From positions 1-20,387 of the forward strand of contig CALEJM010000236.1 in the NCBI GenBank assembly GCA_937898265.1: 20,387 bases of DNA. The letters run 5' to 3'. Each line of letters begins with the position of its first letter. Positions within the stretch are counted from its first letter, which is position 1. Shown piece by piece: positions 8,766 to 15,203 of the stretch. The DNA comes from an uncultured Porphyromonadaceae bacterium (GTDB taxonomy: Bacteria; Bacteroidota; Bacteroidia; Bacteroidales; Paludibacteraceae). Under the pieces are notes generated by a model. The model searched no databases. It worked only from the letters and a program-made list of their open reading frames with translations, and had not been told where the DNA came from. Position numbers and translations under genes: made by a program.

Positions 8766-9090
8766 GGTGCAAAAATACATTTTTCTTTTCAATCTCTGGC
8801 AAAGATTTCCAAGTTTTTCGTTCAAAAAAGAGTCAAATGTAATGTCTATTCCATTATTTCCCAAAGGTAAATGGTTTCAGCAGAATGTCTCCGGAGTTTT
8901 CCGTAATAAATTTATCCGCAGCGAAAAGATTTTTCTTAGTTTTTTCACAAAAACAGCTGCAACAAAATGGTCACCTTACAGTTTTGAAAGAAAACCTTTT
9001 GCCTCTATTTAGAATATACCAGTCCCAAAAAATCAGGCATGGCCAACAAATAGATTGTCAAATTAGGACCGCATGATTCCTTAGAACCAA
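8766..9090. other. Gene-free intergenic stretch
   Basis: This 325-bp AT-rich stretch lies between rnhA and the last gene of the ECF sigma cluster. Apart from the rnhA promoter at its left end I see no convincing coding frame, no RNA gene and no strong hairpin with a T-run. Short open frames here encode biased, Phe/Lys-rich peptides without recognisable features. Confidence 0.6.
8770..8777 (-). promoter_or_regulatory. -7 element of rnhA
   Basis: TATTTTTG on the minus strand matches TAnnTTTG. TTTG at 8803-8800 could be the -33 box, though the 22-nt spacing is slightly long. Only CACC separates the element from the rnhA ATG. Confidence 0.55.
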
Positions 9091-9531
9091 TTACTTTTTC
9101 CTATTCTTCTCATTTGTGATGTACCGAATGATTGTATGCAGCCGATCTTCGTTTCTCAAATTATGGAAGACATAGATTGTAAGTTCTGTTTCGGAGGCTC
9201 CGATAAGGCAGGCGTTTTTAAGTGAAACCTTTCCGTTTTTTTGGGGTTGTTCGAGCTTTGGGTCGTCGTTGTTCCTAATACAAATCGTCAGCCCCTCTGT
9301 TTTTGAATCTTTTGAGAATGGTATGCCATACTCATCAAGAATCTTTCCAAAAGCAGTACTATCTTTGGCCTGAACCAAAGTAATATCAACTCGTTCATCG
9401 TCAACCTTCTGACTTTTGAAATAGGCCACTTTTTCCACATCTTTCCGAGACAAACAGGTCTGATAGAAATCGGATTGGGCAAAGACGGAAAAATTCATGG
9501 CCAAAATCAGGAATAATAAAATCTTTTTCAT
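9091..9531 (-). CDS. Secreted protein of the ECF sigma cluster, unknown family
   Basis: A 146-aa protein with a Sec signal peptide (MKKILLFLILAMNFSVFAQ, probable cleavage after FAQ) and no lipobox. The mature part is small and mixed: KDVEKVAYFKSQKVDDERVD, then a FGKILDEYGIPFSKD segment and ETELTIYVFHNLRNEDRLHT near the end. I do not recognise the family; size and position resemble small exported proteins that follow sigma/anti-sigma pairs in Bacteroidetes, but I cannot name a domain. The start is fixed by the signal peptide and by the ATGA overlap with the preceding anti-sigma candidate (9528-9531), which points to translational coupling. An effector of the regulon or a modulator of the anti-sigma factor are both possible. 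No terminator is obvious after it. Confidence 0.75.
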   Translation of the reverse strand: MKKILLFLILAMNFSVFAQSDFYQTCLSRKDVEKVAYFKSQKVDDERVDITLVQAKDSTAFGKILDEYGIPFSKDSKTEGLTICIRNNDDPKLEQPQKNGKVSLKNACLIGASETELTIYVFHNLRNEDRLHTIIRYITNEKNRKK

Positions 9532-9899
9532 AGGGCGGTCTGTATCGTTCTTGCCAACCACTGTTCGGCACATTCGTTGTCGCAATCGGTTGTACTAATA
9601 TATATTTGTGTAGGTTGTCTAAATTCCAATACGGCTATCGATCCCGCGATTATGGCGAAGAAAACAATGGCCGCAGCTATCCACTTGGGTCGAGAATGAG
9701 ATCTCATCATGCCTGCCTGCTCAGACTGGTGGTCTTCTCTGGCCAGGGCGAGCGGTATCAGTATAGACGCATCGTTCGGCCTAAGAATTCGTACGTCGCA
9801 GTCGAATAAAAAGGCATCGAAAAGTTCTTCTAAGTCGTGCTGGTTTATCGTTCCGTCATAAAACGATGCCAGGTGTTTATCTAATTGTTCAAAATCCAT
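9528..9899 (-). CDS. Probable membrane anti-sigma factor
   Basis: A 123-aa protein with a single membrane helix at about 73-91 (WIAAAIVFFAIIAGSIAVL). The cytoplasmic N-terminus (MDFEQLDKHLASFYDGTINQ, then an acidic helix LEELFDAFLFD) looks like the start of Bacteroidetes anti-sigma proteins, where a short helical region binds the sigma factor. The outer part is only about 30 residues (95-123) and holds a pair of Cys (Cys106, Cys110). No zinc-binding HxxxCxxC is present, so it is not a ZAS-type anti-sigma factor. It overlaps the sigma gene by 11 bp and the next gene by 4 bp, consistent with coupled translation and fixed stoichiometry. The role is inferred from position and layout; sequence similarity alone would be weak. 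Confidence 0.7.
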   Translation of the reverse strand: MDFEQLDKHLASFYDGTINQHDLEELFDAFLFDCDVRILRPNDASILIPLALAREDHQSEQAGMMRSHSRPKWIAAAIVFFAIIAGSIAVLEFRQPTQIYISTTDCDNECAEQWLARTIQTAL

Positions 9900-10347
9900 T
9901 TTTATATGTGTTTTTTAGTGTTTTATGTGCAAGTGCAAGTTGTTTCTTGACAGCAACAGGAGTGCGGGCAATCTTGATGGCTATCTCAAAACACGAAAAA
10001 CCCTCAATATCATGCAACTGGACAATCTGCCTTTGCAGGTTGGTTAATCCCGATAAGAGTTTGTCAATATCAAGCAGAATGCTTGAATCTTCGTGTGTGA
10101 CGCCAGTGACAATTGATTTTTCTTTCTCGGCATGGCTTTGCCTCTCACGCAAAAGCATCAAGGCTTTCTTTGTAACCATTCCGTACAAATAGCCCCGTTT
10201 GTTTGAAATATTTTGGAATAGATTTTTCCGGTCGTCAATAGTCAAAAACAGGTCTTGCACGATGTCGTATGCGTCATCTTTGTTCTTGACAATGCTCTCG
10301 GCCCTGAAAATCAAAATATCGTATATATCAATAAAAGTCTCTTTCAT
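9889..10347 (-). CDS. ECF-type RNA polymerase sigma factor
   Basis: A 152-aa sigma-70 family protein of the extracytoplasmic-function group. Region 2 covers about 10-65, with the core-binding helix DAYDIVQDLF (25-34) and the -10-reading RGYLYGMVTKKALMLLRE (51-68). Region 4 covers about 97-147, with LTNLQRQIVQLHDIEGFS, the helix-turn-helix FEIAIKIARTPVAVKKQLAL and HKTLK. It has no region 3 and no N-terminal extension, as expected. It overlaps the anti-sigma candidate by 11 bp. A lipoprotein gene lies 73 bp upstream, and that gap contains a long imperfect hairpin that ends 13 nt before this ATG, so expression may depend on read-through or on unfolding of the hairpin. The cluster has no SusC/SusD pair, so it is unlikely to be a glycan-uptake regulator; an envelope stress role is plausible but unproven. 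Confidence 0.93.
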   Translation of the reverse strand: MKETFIDIYDILIFRAESIVKNKDDAYDIVQDLFLTIDDRKNLFQNISNKRGYLYGMVTKKALMLLRERQSHAEKEKSIVTGVTHEDSSILLDIDKLLSGLTNLQRQIVQLHDIEGFSCFEIAIKIARTPVAVKKQLALAHKTLKNTYKNGF

Positions 10348-10359
10348 TATCCAACGAAG

Positions 10360-10398
10360 AATACAAGCCAGAAGGCGAATCGTCTTCCAGCTTGTATT
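10360..10398 (-). promoter_or_regulatory. Hairpin just upstream of the ECF sigma start codon
   Basis: AATACAAGC (10360-10368) pairs with GCTTGTATT (10390-10398), and an inner GAAG (10371-10374) pairs with CTTC (10384-10387) across a symmetric internal mismatch. No T-run follows on the minus strand, and the stem ends 13 nt before the sigma ATG, so attenuation, mRNA processing or translational control fit better than a plain terminator. The direct repeat AACGAAGA (10353-10360, 10403-10410) brackets it. Confidence 0.55.
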
Positions 10399-10420
10399 TG
10401 TTAACGAAGATAGTCAATTA

Positions 10421-10912
10421 TCATTTTTCAACGATATAACCATGCCACATTCCACTTTCTTTGTCGAACCAAACTTTTACCGAGTGGTCTCCCATTACGG
10501 CTTCAAGCACAAATCTCGACATTTCGGATGAATCGTTGCTGCAGATGTCTTCTGCAACATCGGTATGATCCACAGACGATTTGATTCGAACTACTGTCAT
10601 CCTGTACTCCGATTCTGATTCCTCCATTGAAAATGTTGCCATATTACGTTGAGAAAGTTTAGTCAGTGTAACCTGGGTGTGAATCTTGCTATAGAGTAGA
10701 CCCTGAGAAGTATATACTTTTCCGCTTACACCAACTGAATAATGATTCTTTGGCTCTGTAAGCACTTCTGTATAGGGTTTCTCGTAATCTATGGTTGCCT
10801 CAACAGTGTTTTTTGTGGCATCCATAGTCATTGTTTCGTTTTTGTCGCAGCAGGCAAAAGCAGCTAAGGTCAAAACGAGTAAAAATCCCATCACATAGTT
10901 GATTCTTTTCAT
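10421..10912 (-). CDS. Lipoprotein of the ECF sigma cluster, unknown family
   Basis: A 163-aa predicted lipoprotein: hydrophobic signal (about 4-20) and a lipobox in AAFACC, with the lipidated Cys at 21 or 22. The mature region begins with a Thr/Glu-rich linker and then alternating hydrophobic segments (VGVSGKVYTSQGLLYSK, THTQV-like strands and a C-terminal SVKVWFDKESGMWHGYIVEK), which suggests a small beta-rich domain. I do not recognise a family. It is the first gene of the same-strand run leading into the sigma factor, an unusual order because exported cluster members normally follow the sigma/anti-sigma pair. It may be the sensed or sensing component, or an independent gene that shares the transcript. 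A possible promoter lies at 11002-11034. An alternative frame covering its start (to 11123) was rejected. Confidence 0.8.
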   Translation of the reverse strand: MKRINYVMGFLLVLTLAAFACCDKNETMTMDATKNTVEATIDYEKPYTEVLTEPKNHYSVGVSGKVYTSQGLLYSKIHTQVTLTKLSQRNMATFSMEESESEYRMTVVRIKSSVDHTDVAEDICSNDSSEMSRFVLEAVMGDHSVKVWFDKESGMWHGYIVEK

Positions 10913-11001
10913 TTTGTTTACTATTTATGAATGTTATGTATGGCGATGCATCTTTTCCATACGGTTCATAATATAGTTGCATAGAGATGCAAAAAAGTGA
11001 A

Positions 11002-11034
11002 TAAAGATAGTTGATTTTTTTATAACCACACAAA
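11002..11034 (-). promoter_or_regulatory. Possible promoter of the ECF sigma cluster
   Basis: On the minus strand TTTG (11034-11031) is followed after 21 nt by TATCTTTA (11009-11002), one mismatch from TAnnTTTG. Just inside the predicted transcript lies the palindrome TTGCAT-AGAG-ATGCAA (10977-10992), which could be an operator or a 5' hairpin. Confidence 0.4.
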
Positions 11035-11069
11035 TACCCCCCCAAAAAAAAACAAAACCATCCCAAACA

Positions 11070-11102
11070 AAAAACTCCCACGGCTGCAAGCAACCATGGG
11101 AG
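11070..11102 (-). terminator. Intrinsic terminator after the TonB receptor
   Basis: CTCCCA (11075-11080) pairs with TGGGAG (11097-11102), and the stem extends inward through two G-C pairs after one mismatch. On the minus strand a run TTTTTTGTTT follows. It ends the receptor transcript and separates it from the ECF cluster. Confidence 0.85.
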
Positions 11103-11164
11103 CTGGAGTCGACTGTACTCCACTAACGGAGTTCCGAAAATTGTTTCAAGACTATTTTTACTAT

Positions 11165-13093
11165 TTATTTTTTATCGGTATTGATGGTAACGGCAATGCC
11201 TGCTTTCACCCAGATACCTGGTTGGAGGATGCCACCATAGTCGTAGTAGGTGCGATTGGTGAGATTGGTTGCACTGGCATAGATGTTGATGTTACGATTC
11301 TGCCAATAGACTTTACCGTCAAGCAACAAGACTGGTTTATAAGCCACTACGTCACCAGCCATGTCGGTATATTCGCCGTTACGGCTTTGGAATGTGAGTT
11401 GCCATTCGGCTCCGAAACCACGATAGATGCCGTGGCCAAGAGTGAAGGTGAGTTTGTGTTTGAGGTAGTCAAGCGCATATTTGCTAATCAACTCGCCTGC
11501 GTCTTTGTCGAGATGACAGAAGGCATAGGTCAAGTCAATGGTTTTCAACCAATAGCCACCATTGTAACCCACTGCTACTTCGCCACCCATGGCGTTGACA
11601 GCGGTGTGGTTCATACTACGCCATTGCTCCTCTTCTGGAGCCTTAACCCAGTCAATGATATTTTGACCAAAACGATAGTAGGCATTGAGAGAGGTGTGGA
11701 AACCGTGGGTTGCATAACGTACGCCCAACTCAAGATTAAGACTTGACTCTGGTTTCAACTCTGGATTGGCAATCTGTGTAGCACTCTTATAGTAGAGGTC
11801 GGTGAAGGTTGGGAGACGGAGGCTACGGCTTACGTTGGCAAACACCTGACCCTGAGGCGCGAACTGATAGCCAAGATTGGCACCGAAACTGAAGTTGTTT
11901 CGGAACATGGTATTATAGTTGCCAGCCACACCCAAGGAGGCTGAGAAGTCTTTGTAGAAGAAACTCTGCTCAGCAAAGTAGTTGACGTTGAAGCGGTTTT
12001 TACCAACGGTAAATTCCATCTCATGATGAGTATAAGGGATGTAATGGGTGGAGGTCAATGAATCGCCAAGCACGTTGGAGAGGATATTTTCGTTGCGGAG
12101 TTCGATTCCGACAGTGGTCTTACCCCAATTCTCCAGCCAAGAGAGCTTGGCATTGGCGCCAGAGACGTTGGAGACGTGGTAGTTATGGTTAGTGTACCAC
12201 GATGGAAACTCTACGACACCCTCGCGGAACAATTCGAAACGGTCGTAATGGGCACGGGTGAAGAGGGAGGCTTCGATATGCATTGGGAAGGAGAAGTCGT
12301 AGTTCCAAGTTACAGCACCTGTAAGCATCTTTGTGGCTTCATATTGGTCTGGATACTTCAGTGAGTAGAAGGAGTTGGAGCCAAAGCCTTTGAGTTGACC
12401 ACCCAACTGAATATTGAACTCACCAGTACGATGGCTGGCATAACGGGCCTGAAGGAAGATGTTACCATATTTATAATCGGTGTTAGTCATATAGCCTGTC
12501 GACTGGTTATAAGAGGCGGCACCTGTGAGTTTCCAAAGACCAACGTTTTGATGAACATTGACAGAAGGCATGAAGTAGCCATGGGCACCACCTTCTACAG
12601 TAGCCTTTACTTCGGAGGCGTTTCCGTTGCCTGTCACGATGTTGATGGCGCCACTGAAAGCAGAGAGTCCAAAAGCACTGATGCTGGTGCCTTGGAGCAC
12701 TTCGATGCGATCGACCATACTGAGGTCAATAGGGAGGTTGAGGGTGTGGTGACCTGTGTGAGGATCGGTGATATTCACTCCGTTGAGCATCACAAGCACT
12801 TGGTCAAAAGTGCCGCCACGCATCGAGATATCAGCTTGAACGCCATTACCACCTCGGGTACGAACGTCAACGCCCGGCAGATAGTCGAGGAGGTCAGAGA
12901 TAGAGGTGACTGGCAGGGTTGCAATCTCGTCGCGTCCCAAAACGGAGACAACACGATAGGTGTCGGAGGAGACTTTGATTTGCGTTCCCGAAACTGTTAC
13001 TTCGTCCAGTCCGTAGATACGAACGGAGTCGGTTTGCGCTGTTGCCAACATGCTTGAGAGCATGAGGGCAGCAAGGAGATAGATTTTTTTCAT
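11165..13093 (-). CDS. TonB-dependent outer membrane receptor (BtuB-like layout)
   Basis: A 642-aa outer membrane transporter. The start used is the Met of MKKIYLLAALMLSSMLATAQ, a clear signal peptide. A TonB-box-like DEVTVSG lies at 30-36, the plug domain at about 46-156 (ISDLLDYLPGVDVRTRGGNG, DISMRGGTFDQVLVMLNGV, MVDRIEVLQGTS), and a beta-barrel follows to the C-terminus (ATNLTNRTYY, GIWVKAGIAVTI). The DPHTGHHTLNLPIDL segment resembles BtuB-type receptors of Bacteroidetes. There is no N-terminal carboxypeptidase-like domain and no SusD neighbour, so this is not a SusC glycan importer; a small ligand such as a cofactor or metal chelate is more likely. I saw no cobalamin riboswitch upstream, so B12 is not supported. 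Its ATG overlaps the stop of a short upstream protein (ATGA), implying coupled translation. Confidence 0.9.
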   Translation of the reverse strand: MKKIYLLAALMLSSMLATAQTDSVRIYGLDEVTVSGTQIKVSSDTYRVVSVLGRDEIATLPVTSISDLLDYLPGVDVRTRGGNGVQADISMRGGTFDQVLVMLNGVNITDPHTGHHTLNLPIDLSMVDRIEVLQGTSISAFGLSAFSGAINIVTGNGNASEVKATVEGGAHGYFMPSVNVHQNVGLWKLTGAASYNQSTGYMTNTDYKYGNIFLQARYASHRTGEFNIQLGGQLKGFGSNSFYSLKYPDQYEATKMLTGAVTWNYDFSFPMHIEASLFTRAHYDRFELFREGVVEFPSWYTNHNYHVSNVSGANAKLSWLENWGKTTVGIELRNENILSNVLGDSLTSTHYIPYTHHEMEFTVGKNRFNVNYFAEQSFFYKDFSASLGVAGNYNTMFRNNFSFGANLGYQFAPQGQVFANVSRSLRLPTFTDLYYKSATQIANPELKPESSLNLELGVRYATHGFHTSLNAYYRFGQNIIDWVKAPEEEQWRSMNHTAVNAMGGEVAVGYNGGYWLKTIDLTYAFCHLDKDAGELISKYALDYLKHKLTFTLGHGIYRGFGAEWQLTFQSRNGEYTDMAGDVVAYKPVLLLDGKVYWQNRNINIYASATNLTNRTYYDYGGILQPGIWVKAGIAVTINTDKK

Positions 13094-13497
13094 TTGAAAC
13101 AATTGATTGTTTGAAACGACGAAAGGCAACTCGCACAATGCGAATTGCCTTTCCTCATATTTAGTTTATTATTATTTACAGCAGAAGCAGCCGCAGCCTC
13201 AGAAGCGGTTTGACGAGCAACAAAAACGAGCAGTTCCGTCATAGATGCAACAGTGGCTGCGACACAACCTGCATCACTCAGCATGTCATTTTCTTCGGCC
13301 GCAAAGCCCAAAACACCTACAAATGCCGCACTACACTCCACGCCACGACCAGACTTTGCCAACTGACGGTCGGCAATATCGTTGACAACGTGTCCCACCA
13401 CAACCTCACGGTGCATTGACCTGAAAGCTGCGTAACCCTTTCGACTATAACGTCTAAAGCGCAAAGGGGCGTTGTGTGTGATGTAGTGTTGTTGCAT
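13090..13497 (-). CDS. Short basic-start protein preceding the TonB receptor, uncharacterised family
   Basis: A 135-aa protein (start at the Met of MQQHYITHNAP; an upstream in-frame Met would lie inside the promoter). The N-terminal part, APLRFRRYSRKGYAAFRSMH then EVVVGHVVNDIADRQLAKS (about 10-49), resembles short proteins I recall from Bacteroidales and also N-terminal extensions of some Bacteroidetes TonB receptors, with a pattern RFxRxSRKGYAAF. The remainder is Ala/Ser/Val-rich with a CASC pair (Cys121, Cys124). It has no signal peptide and no known domain. A TATCTTTG promoter element lies 28 bp upstream, and its stop overlaps the receptor's start as ATGA. The C-terminal codons double as a strong hairpin (13122-13152). 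It may be a regulatory leader peptide or a partner of the receptor; the C-terminal 40 residues could be non-functional sequence. Confidence 0.62.
   Translation of the reverse strand: MQQHYITHNAPLRFRRYSRKGYAAFRSMHREVVVGHVVNDIADRQLAKSGRGVECSAAFVGVLGFAAEENDMLSDAGCVAATVASMTELLVFVARQTASEAAAASAVNNNKLNMRKGNSHCASCLSSFQTINCFK
13097..13112 (-). promoter_or_regulatory. Inverted repeat over the TonB receptor translation start region
   Basis: AAACAAT-TG-ATTGTTT is a perfect 7+7 inverted repeat occupying positions -4 to -19 before the receptor ATG, where ribosomes load. It is nested in a direct repeat TTTGAAAC (13093-13100 and 13110-13117). It could mask the start site or be a protein-binding site. Confidence 0.45.
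13122..13152 (-). promoter_or_regulatory. Strong hairpin at the end of the short leader gene
   Basis: AAAGGCAA (13122-13129) pairs with TTGCCTTT (13145-13152); after one mismatch TCGCA (13131-13135) pairs with TGCGA (13139-13143) around a 3-nt loop. The stem totals 13 bp. No T-run follows on the minus strand, so it is not a standard terminator. It ends 28 nt before the receptor ATG. Confidence 0.6.
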
Positions 13498-13524
13498 CTT
13501 AATGATGTCTTGATTTTGCGAGCA

Positions 13525-13532
13525 CAAAGATA
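13525..13532 (-). promoter_or_regulatory. -7 element of the leader/TonB receptor operon
   Basis: TATCTTTG on the minus strand is an exact TAnnTTTG match 27 bp before the short protein's ATG. I see no good -33 box at the expected distance, which may mean activator dependence. Confidence 0.55.
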
Positions 13533-13728
13533 AACCCTAATTTTTGATTTTTGGTATTAAGTAGACTGCTTTTTATCACAAATCACAACAATCAACACAA
13601 CACGATGTTTTTCAGCACCTTACGACACGTACCGTAAATCACAAAAGTTAAAGTTGGTTAAATCAACGTATCGCATGCAACTTTTCACCCTCTTTTTGCA
13701 TCATAGGGATACAAGAAGAAAAAAACAA

Positions 13729-14436
13729 ATGAAGAAGATACAATATTATATAATAGTATTGATGGCTTTGGCAACGACTATGACTTCCTGCTTTCCAAGG
13801 GAAGATGTTCTCAACCCATCCACCAATCTTTCTTTTGCCTTAGGCGAACTGCGTGCTAACGCTGCTGGAGATGGTTATATCGTGCTTGACGATAGCACGA
13901 CGGTGGGCATCATCCCCTCCACAAAAATCAACGACTCGGTCTGCAACAAGCGATATTATGTAGAGGGCTACATTGCCGACAAGAACAAGACACTGCCCGG
14001 CTACGACATGACTATCGACGCTACCATACTGCTGCCTGTAGCTGTTGACACCATTGTTGAGGCCAACTCTCAAGAGATACTGAACAAGGTGGGCAACGAC
14101 CGTTACGAAATCAACAACAACGGTATCTTTTCTTCCGGCAGGTTCATCAATGTGTTTATGCACATGCCAGCAAGTGGCAACATCAGACATCGTATAGCGC
14201 TGATTCACAATTCAGTGATGCCTACTATAGCTGATAGGAACGACACTATCTACTTTGAGTTGTGTCACAATGCCAACAACGACATCCCTCAAAGCGACTT
14301 CCGCTCTATCCTCTCTTTCGACATCCAGAAATTCCTCTTGGAACATCCCGACAGATTGGTGATTGGCATTTGGCATTATAAGAATTCTATCGAGTCACCA
14401 AAGGTGGTGACCTATTTCAATATCTACAACAAATAA
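13729..14436 (+). CDS. NigD-like lipoprotein
   Basis: A 235-aa lipoprotein with signal MKKIQYYIIVLMALATTMTS and lipidated Cys21. The mature part follows the NigD pattern: an N-terminal OB-like domain (ALGELRANAAGDGYIVLDDS, about 37-56, equivalent to the LRPNADGSFYMQLDDSTTL region of the family) and a C-terminal beta-sandwich ending in DTIYFELCHNANNDIPQ and FDIQKFL. NigD was named from the nigrescin locus of Prevotella; the biochemical role of NigD-like proteins is unknown. The start is set by the signal peptide, although the frame is open 75 bp further upstream. It is transcribed divergently from the leader/TonB receptor operon and is closed by its own terminator, so it appears to be a single-gene unit. 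Confidence 0.78.
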   Translation: MKKIQYYIIVLMALATTMTSCFPREDVLNPSTNLSFALGELRANAAGDGYIVLDDSTTVGIIPSTKINDSVCNKRYYVEGYIADKNKTLPGYDMTIDATILLPVAVDTIVEANSQEILNKVGNDRYEINNNGIFSSGRFINVFMHMPASGNIRHRIALIHNSVMPTIADRNDTIYFELCHNANNDIPQSDFRSILSFDIQKFLLEHPDRLVIGIWHYKNSIESPKVVTYFNIYNK

Positions 14437-14479
14437 CTCAGACTAAATCTAACTCATTATATACTATACTTTTTTGGAG

Positions 14480-14519
14480 CAGGGCGAGGTTTTCGTGAGA
14501 AAGTCTCGCCTTCTTTTTG
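14480..14519 (+). terminator. Intrinsic terminator after the NigD-like gene
   Basis: GGCGAG (14483-14488) pairs with CTCGCC (14505-14510), extended by a G-T and an A-T pair, and is followed by TTCTTTTTG. It lies 47 bp after the stop codon and in front of the purN promoter. Confidence 0.8.
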
Positions 14520-14532
14520 TACAAAAAGGTGG

Positions 14533-14560
14533 TTGAAACGGGGATTTTTTCGTACTTTTG
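14533..14560 (+). promoter_or_regulatory. Promoter of the purN-purH operon
   Basis: TTG (14533-14535) is followed after 17 nt by TACTTTTG (14553-14560), an exact TAnnTTTG match. The predicted leader is about 22 nt, A-rich, without a Shine-Dalgarno sequence. Confidence 0.65.
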
Positions 14561-14589
14561 CAAATTAACAAAAACAAACTCCAAAACGC

Positions 14590-15165
14590 ATGGAAAGACT
14601 CAAGAAAGTAGCCATATTCGCCTCTGGCAGTGGCACAAACTTCGAAGCACTCGTTGCCCAAGCCGAGCAAGGCAAACTGCCTGTTGAGGTGGTGATGATG
14701 GTGTGCGACAAGCCACAAGCCTACGTGATTGAACGCGCAAAGAATCATAACGTCAAAGCCTTGGTGCTTCAACCCAAGAGTTTCGCCACCAAGGCCGACT
14801 ACGAGCAGACCATTGTTGACGCGCTCAAAGAAGCTGAGGTTGACTTCATCTGCCTGGCTGGCTATATGCGCATCGTTGGCGACACACTCCTCAACGCTTT
14901 TCCACAGCGTATCATCAACATACACCCCGCCCTGCTCCCTTCATTCAAAGGGGCACATGCCATCGACGACGCTTTCAATTTCGGTGTCAAGGTGTTCGGC
15001 GTAACGGTTCACCTCATCGACCAGACCGTAGACGGAGGCATCATCCTTGCACAACGCGGCTTTGAATATCATGGCAACAATCGCGACGAGGTGGAAGAGA
15101 AGATTCATGCCATCGAGCACGTGCTCTACCCAGAAGCCGTGGCGGAGTTCTGCAAAAACATCTAA
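14590..15165 (+). CDS. purN: Phosphoribosylglycinamide formyltransferase
   Basis: A 191-aa cytoplasmic enzyme that transfers a formyl group from 10-formyl-tetrahydrofolate to GAR, giving FGAR, the third step of purine synthesis. The phosphate-binding ASGSGTNFEAL is at 11-21. The catalytic set is complete: Asn110 and His112 in INIHPALLPSFKGAHA, and Asp148 in DQTVDGG, matching Asn106, His108 and Asp144 of the E. coli enzyme. Length is normal for PurN. It is the first gene after a good promoter and lies 38 bp upstream of purH on the same strand, so the two steps that use 10-formyl-folate are encoded together. Confidence 0.97.
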   Translation: MERLKKVAIFASGSGTNFEALVAQAEQGKLPVEVVMMVCDKPQAYVIERAKNHNVKALVLQPKSFATKADYEQTIVDALKEAEVDFICLAGYMRIVGDTLLNAFPQRIINIHPALLPSFKGAHAIDDAFNFGVKVFGVTVHLIDQTVDGGIILAQRGFEYHGNNRDEVEEKIHAIEHVLYPEAVAEFCKNI

Positions 15166-15203
15166 TTCTCAAGAATAAAAAATAAACTTAATATATCTTC
15201 GTA

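Noticed and set aside
8866..9080. Small Phe/Lys-rich plus-strand frames in the gene-free stretch
   Set aside because: Frames overlap each other, have atypical composition and no signal peptide or motif.
10800..11123. 107-codon minus-strand frame overlapping the start of the ECF-cluster lipoprotein
   Set aside because: It overlaps a gene with a clear signal peptide, runs through a terminator and a probable promoter, and has a biased aromatic/Cys composition.
11096..11746. 216-codon plus-strand frame opposite the TonB receptor
   Set aside because: It begins in the receptor's terminator and is antisense to conserved barrel strands; no family resemblance.
13648..13668. GTTGGTTAAATCAAC near-palindrome as an operator for the NigD-like gene
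   Set aside because: Imperfect and short; no clear promoter could be placed beside it.
13498..13728. Cobalamin riboswitch upstream of the BtuB-like receptor
   Set aside because: No B12-box-like sequence or multi-stem layout could be found on the minus strand; the promoter element lies close to the first start codon, leaving no room for one.
14464..14925. 153-codon minus-strand frame opposite purN
   Set aside because: Antisense to the conserved PurN N-terminus and spans the purN promoter and a terminator.
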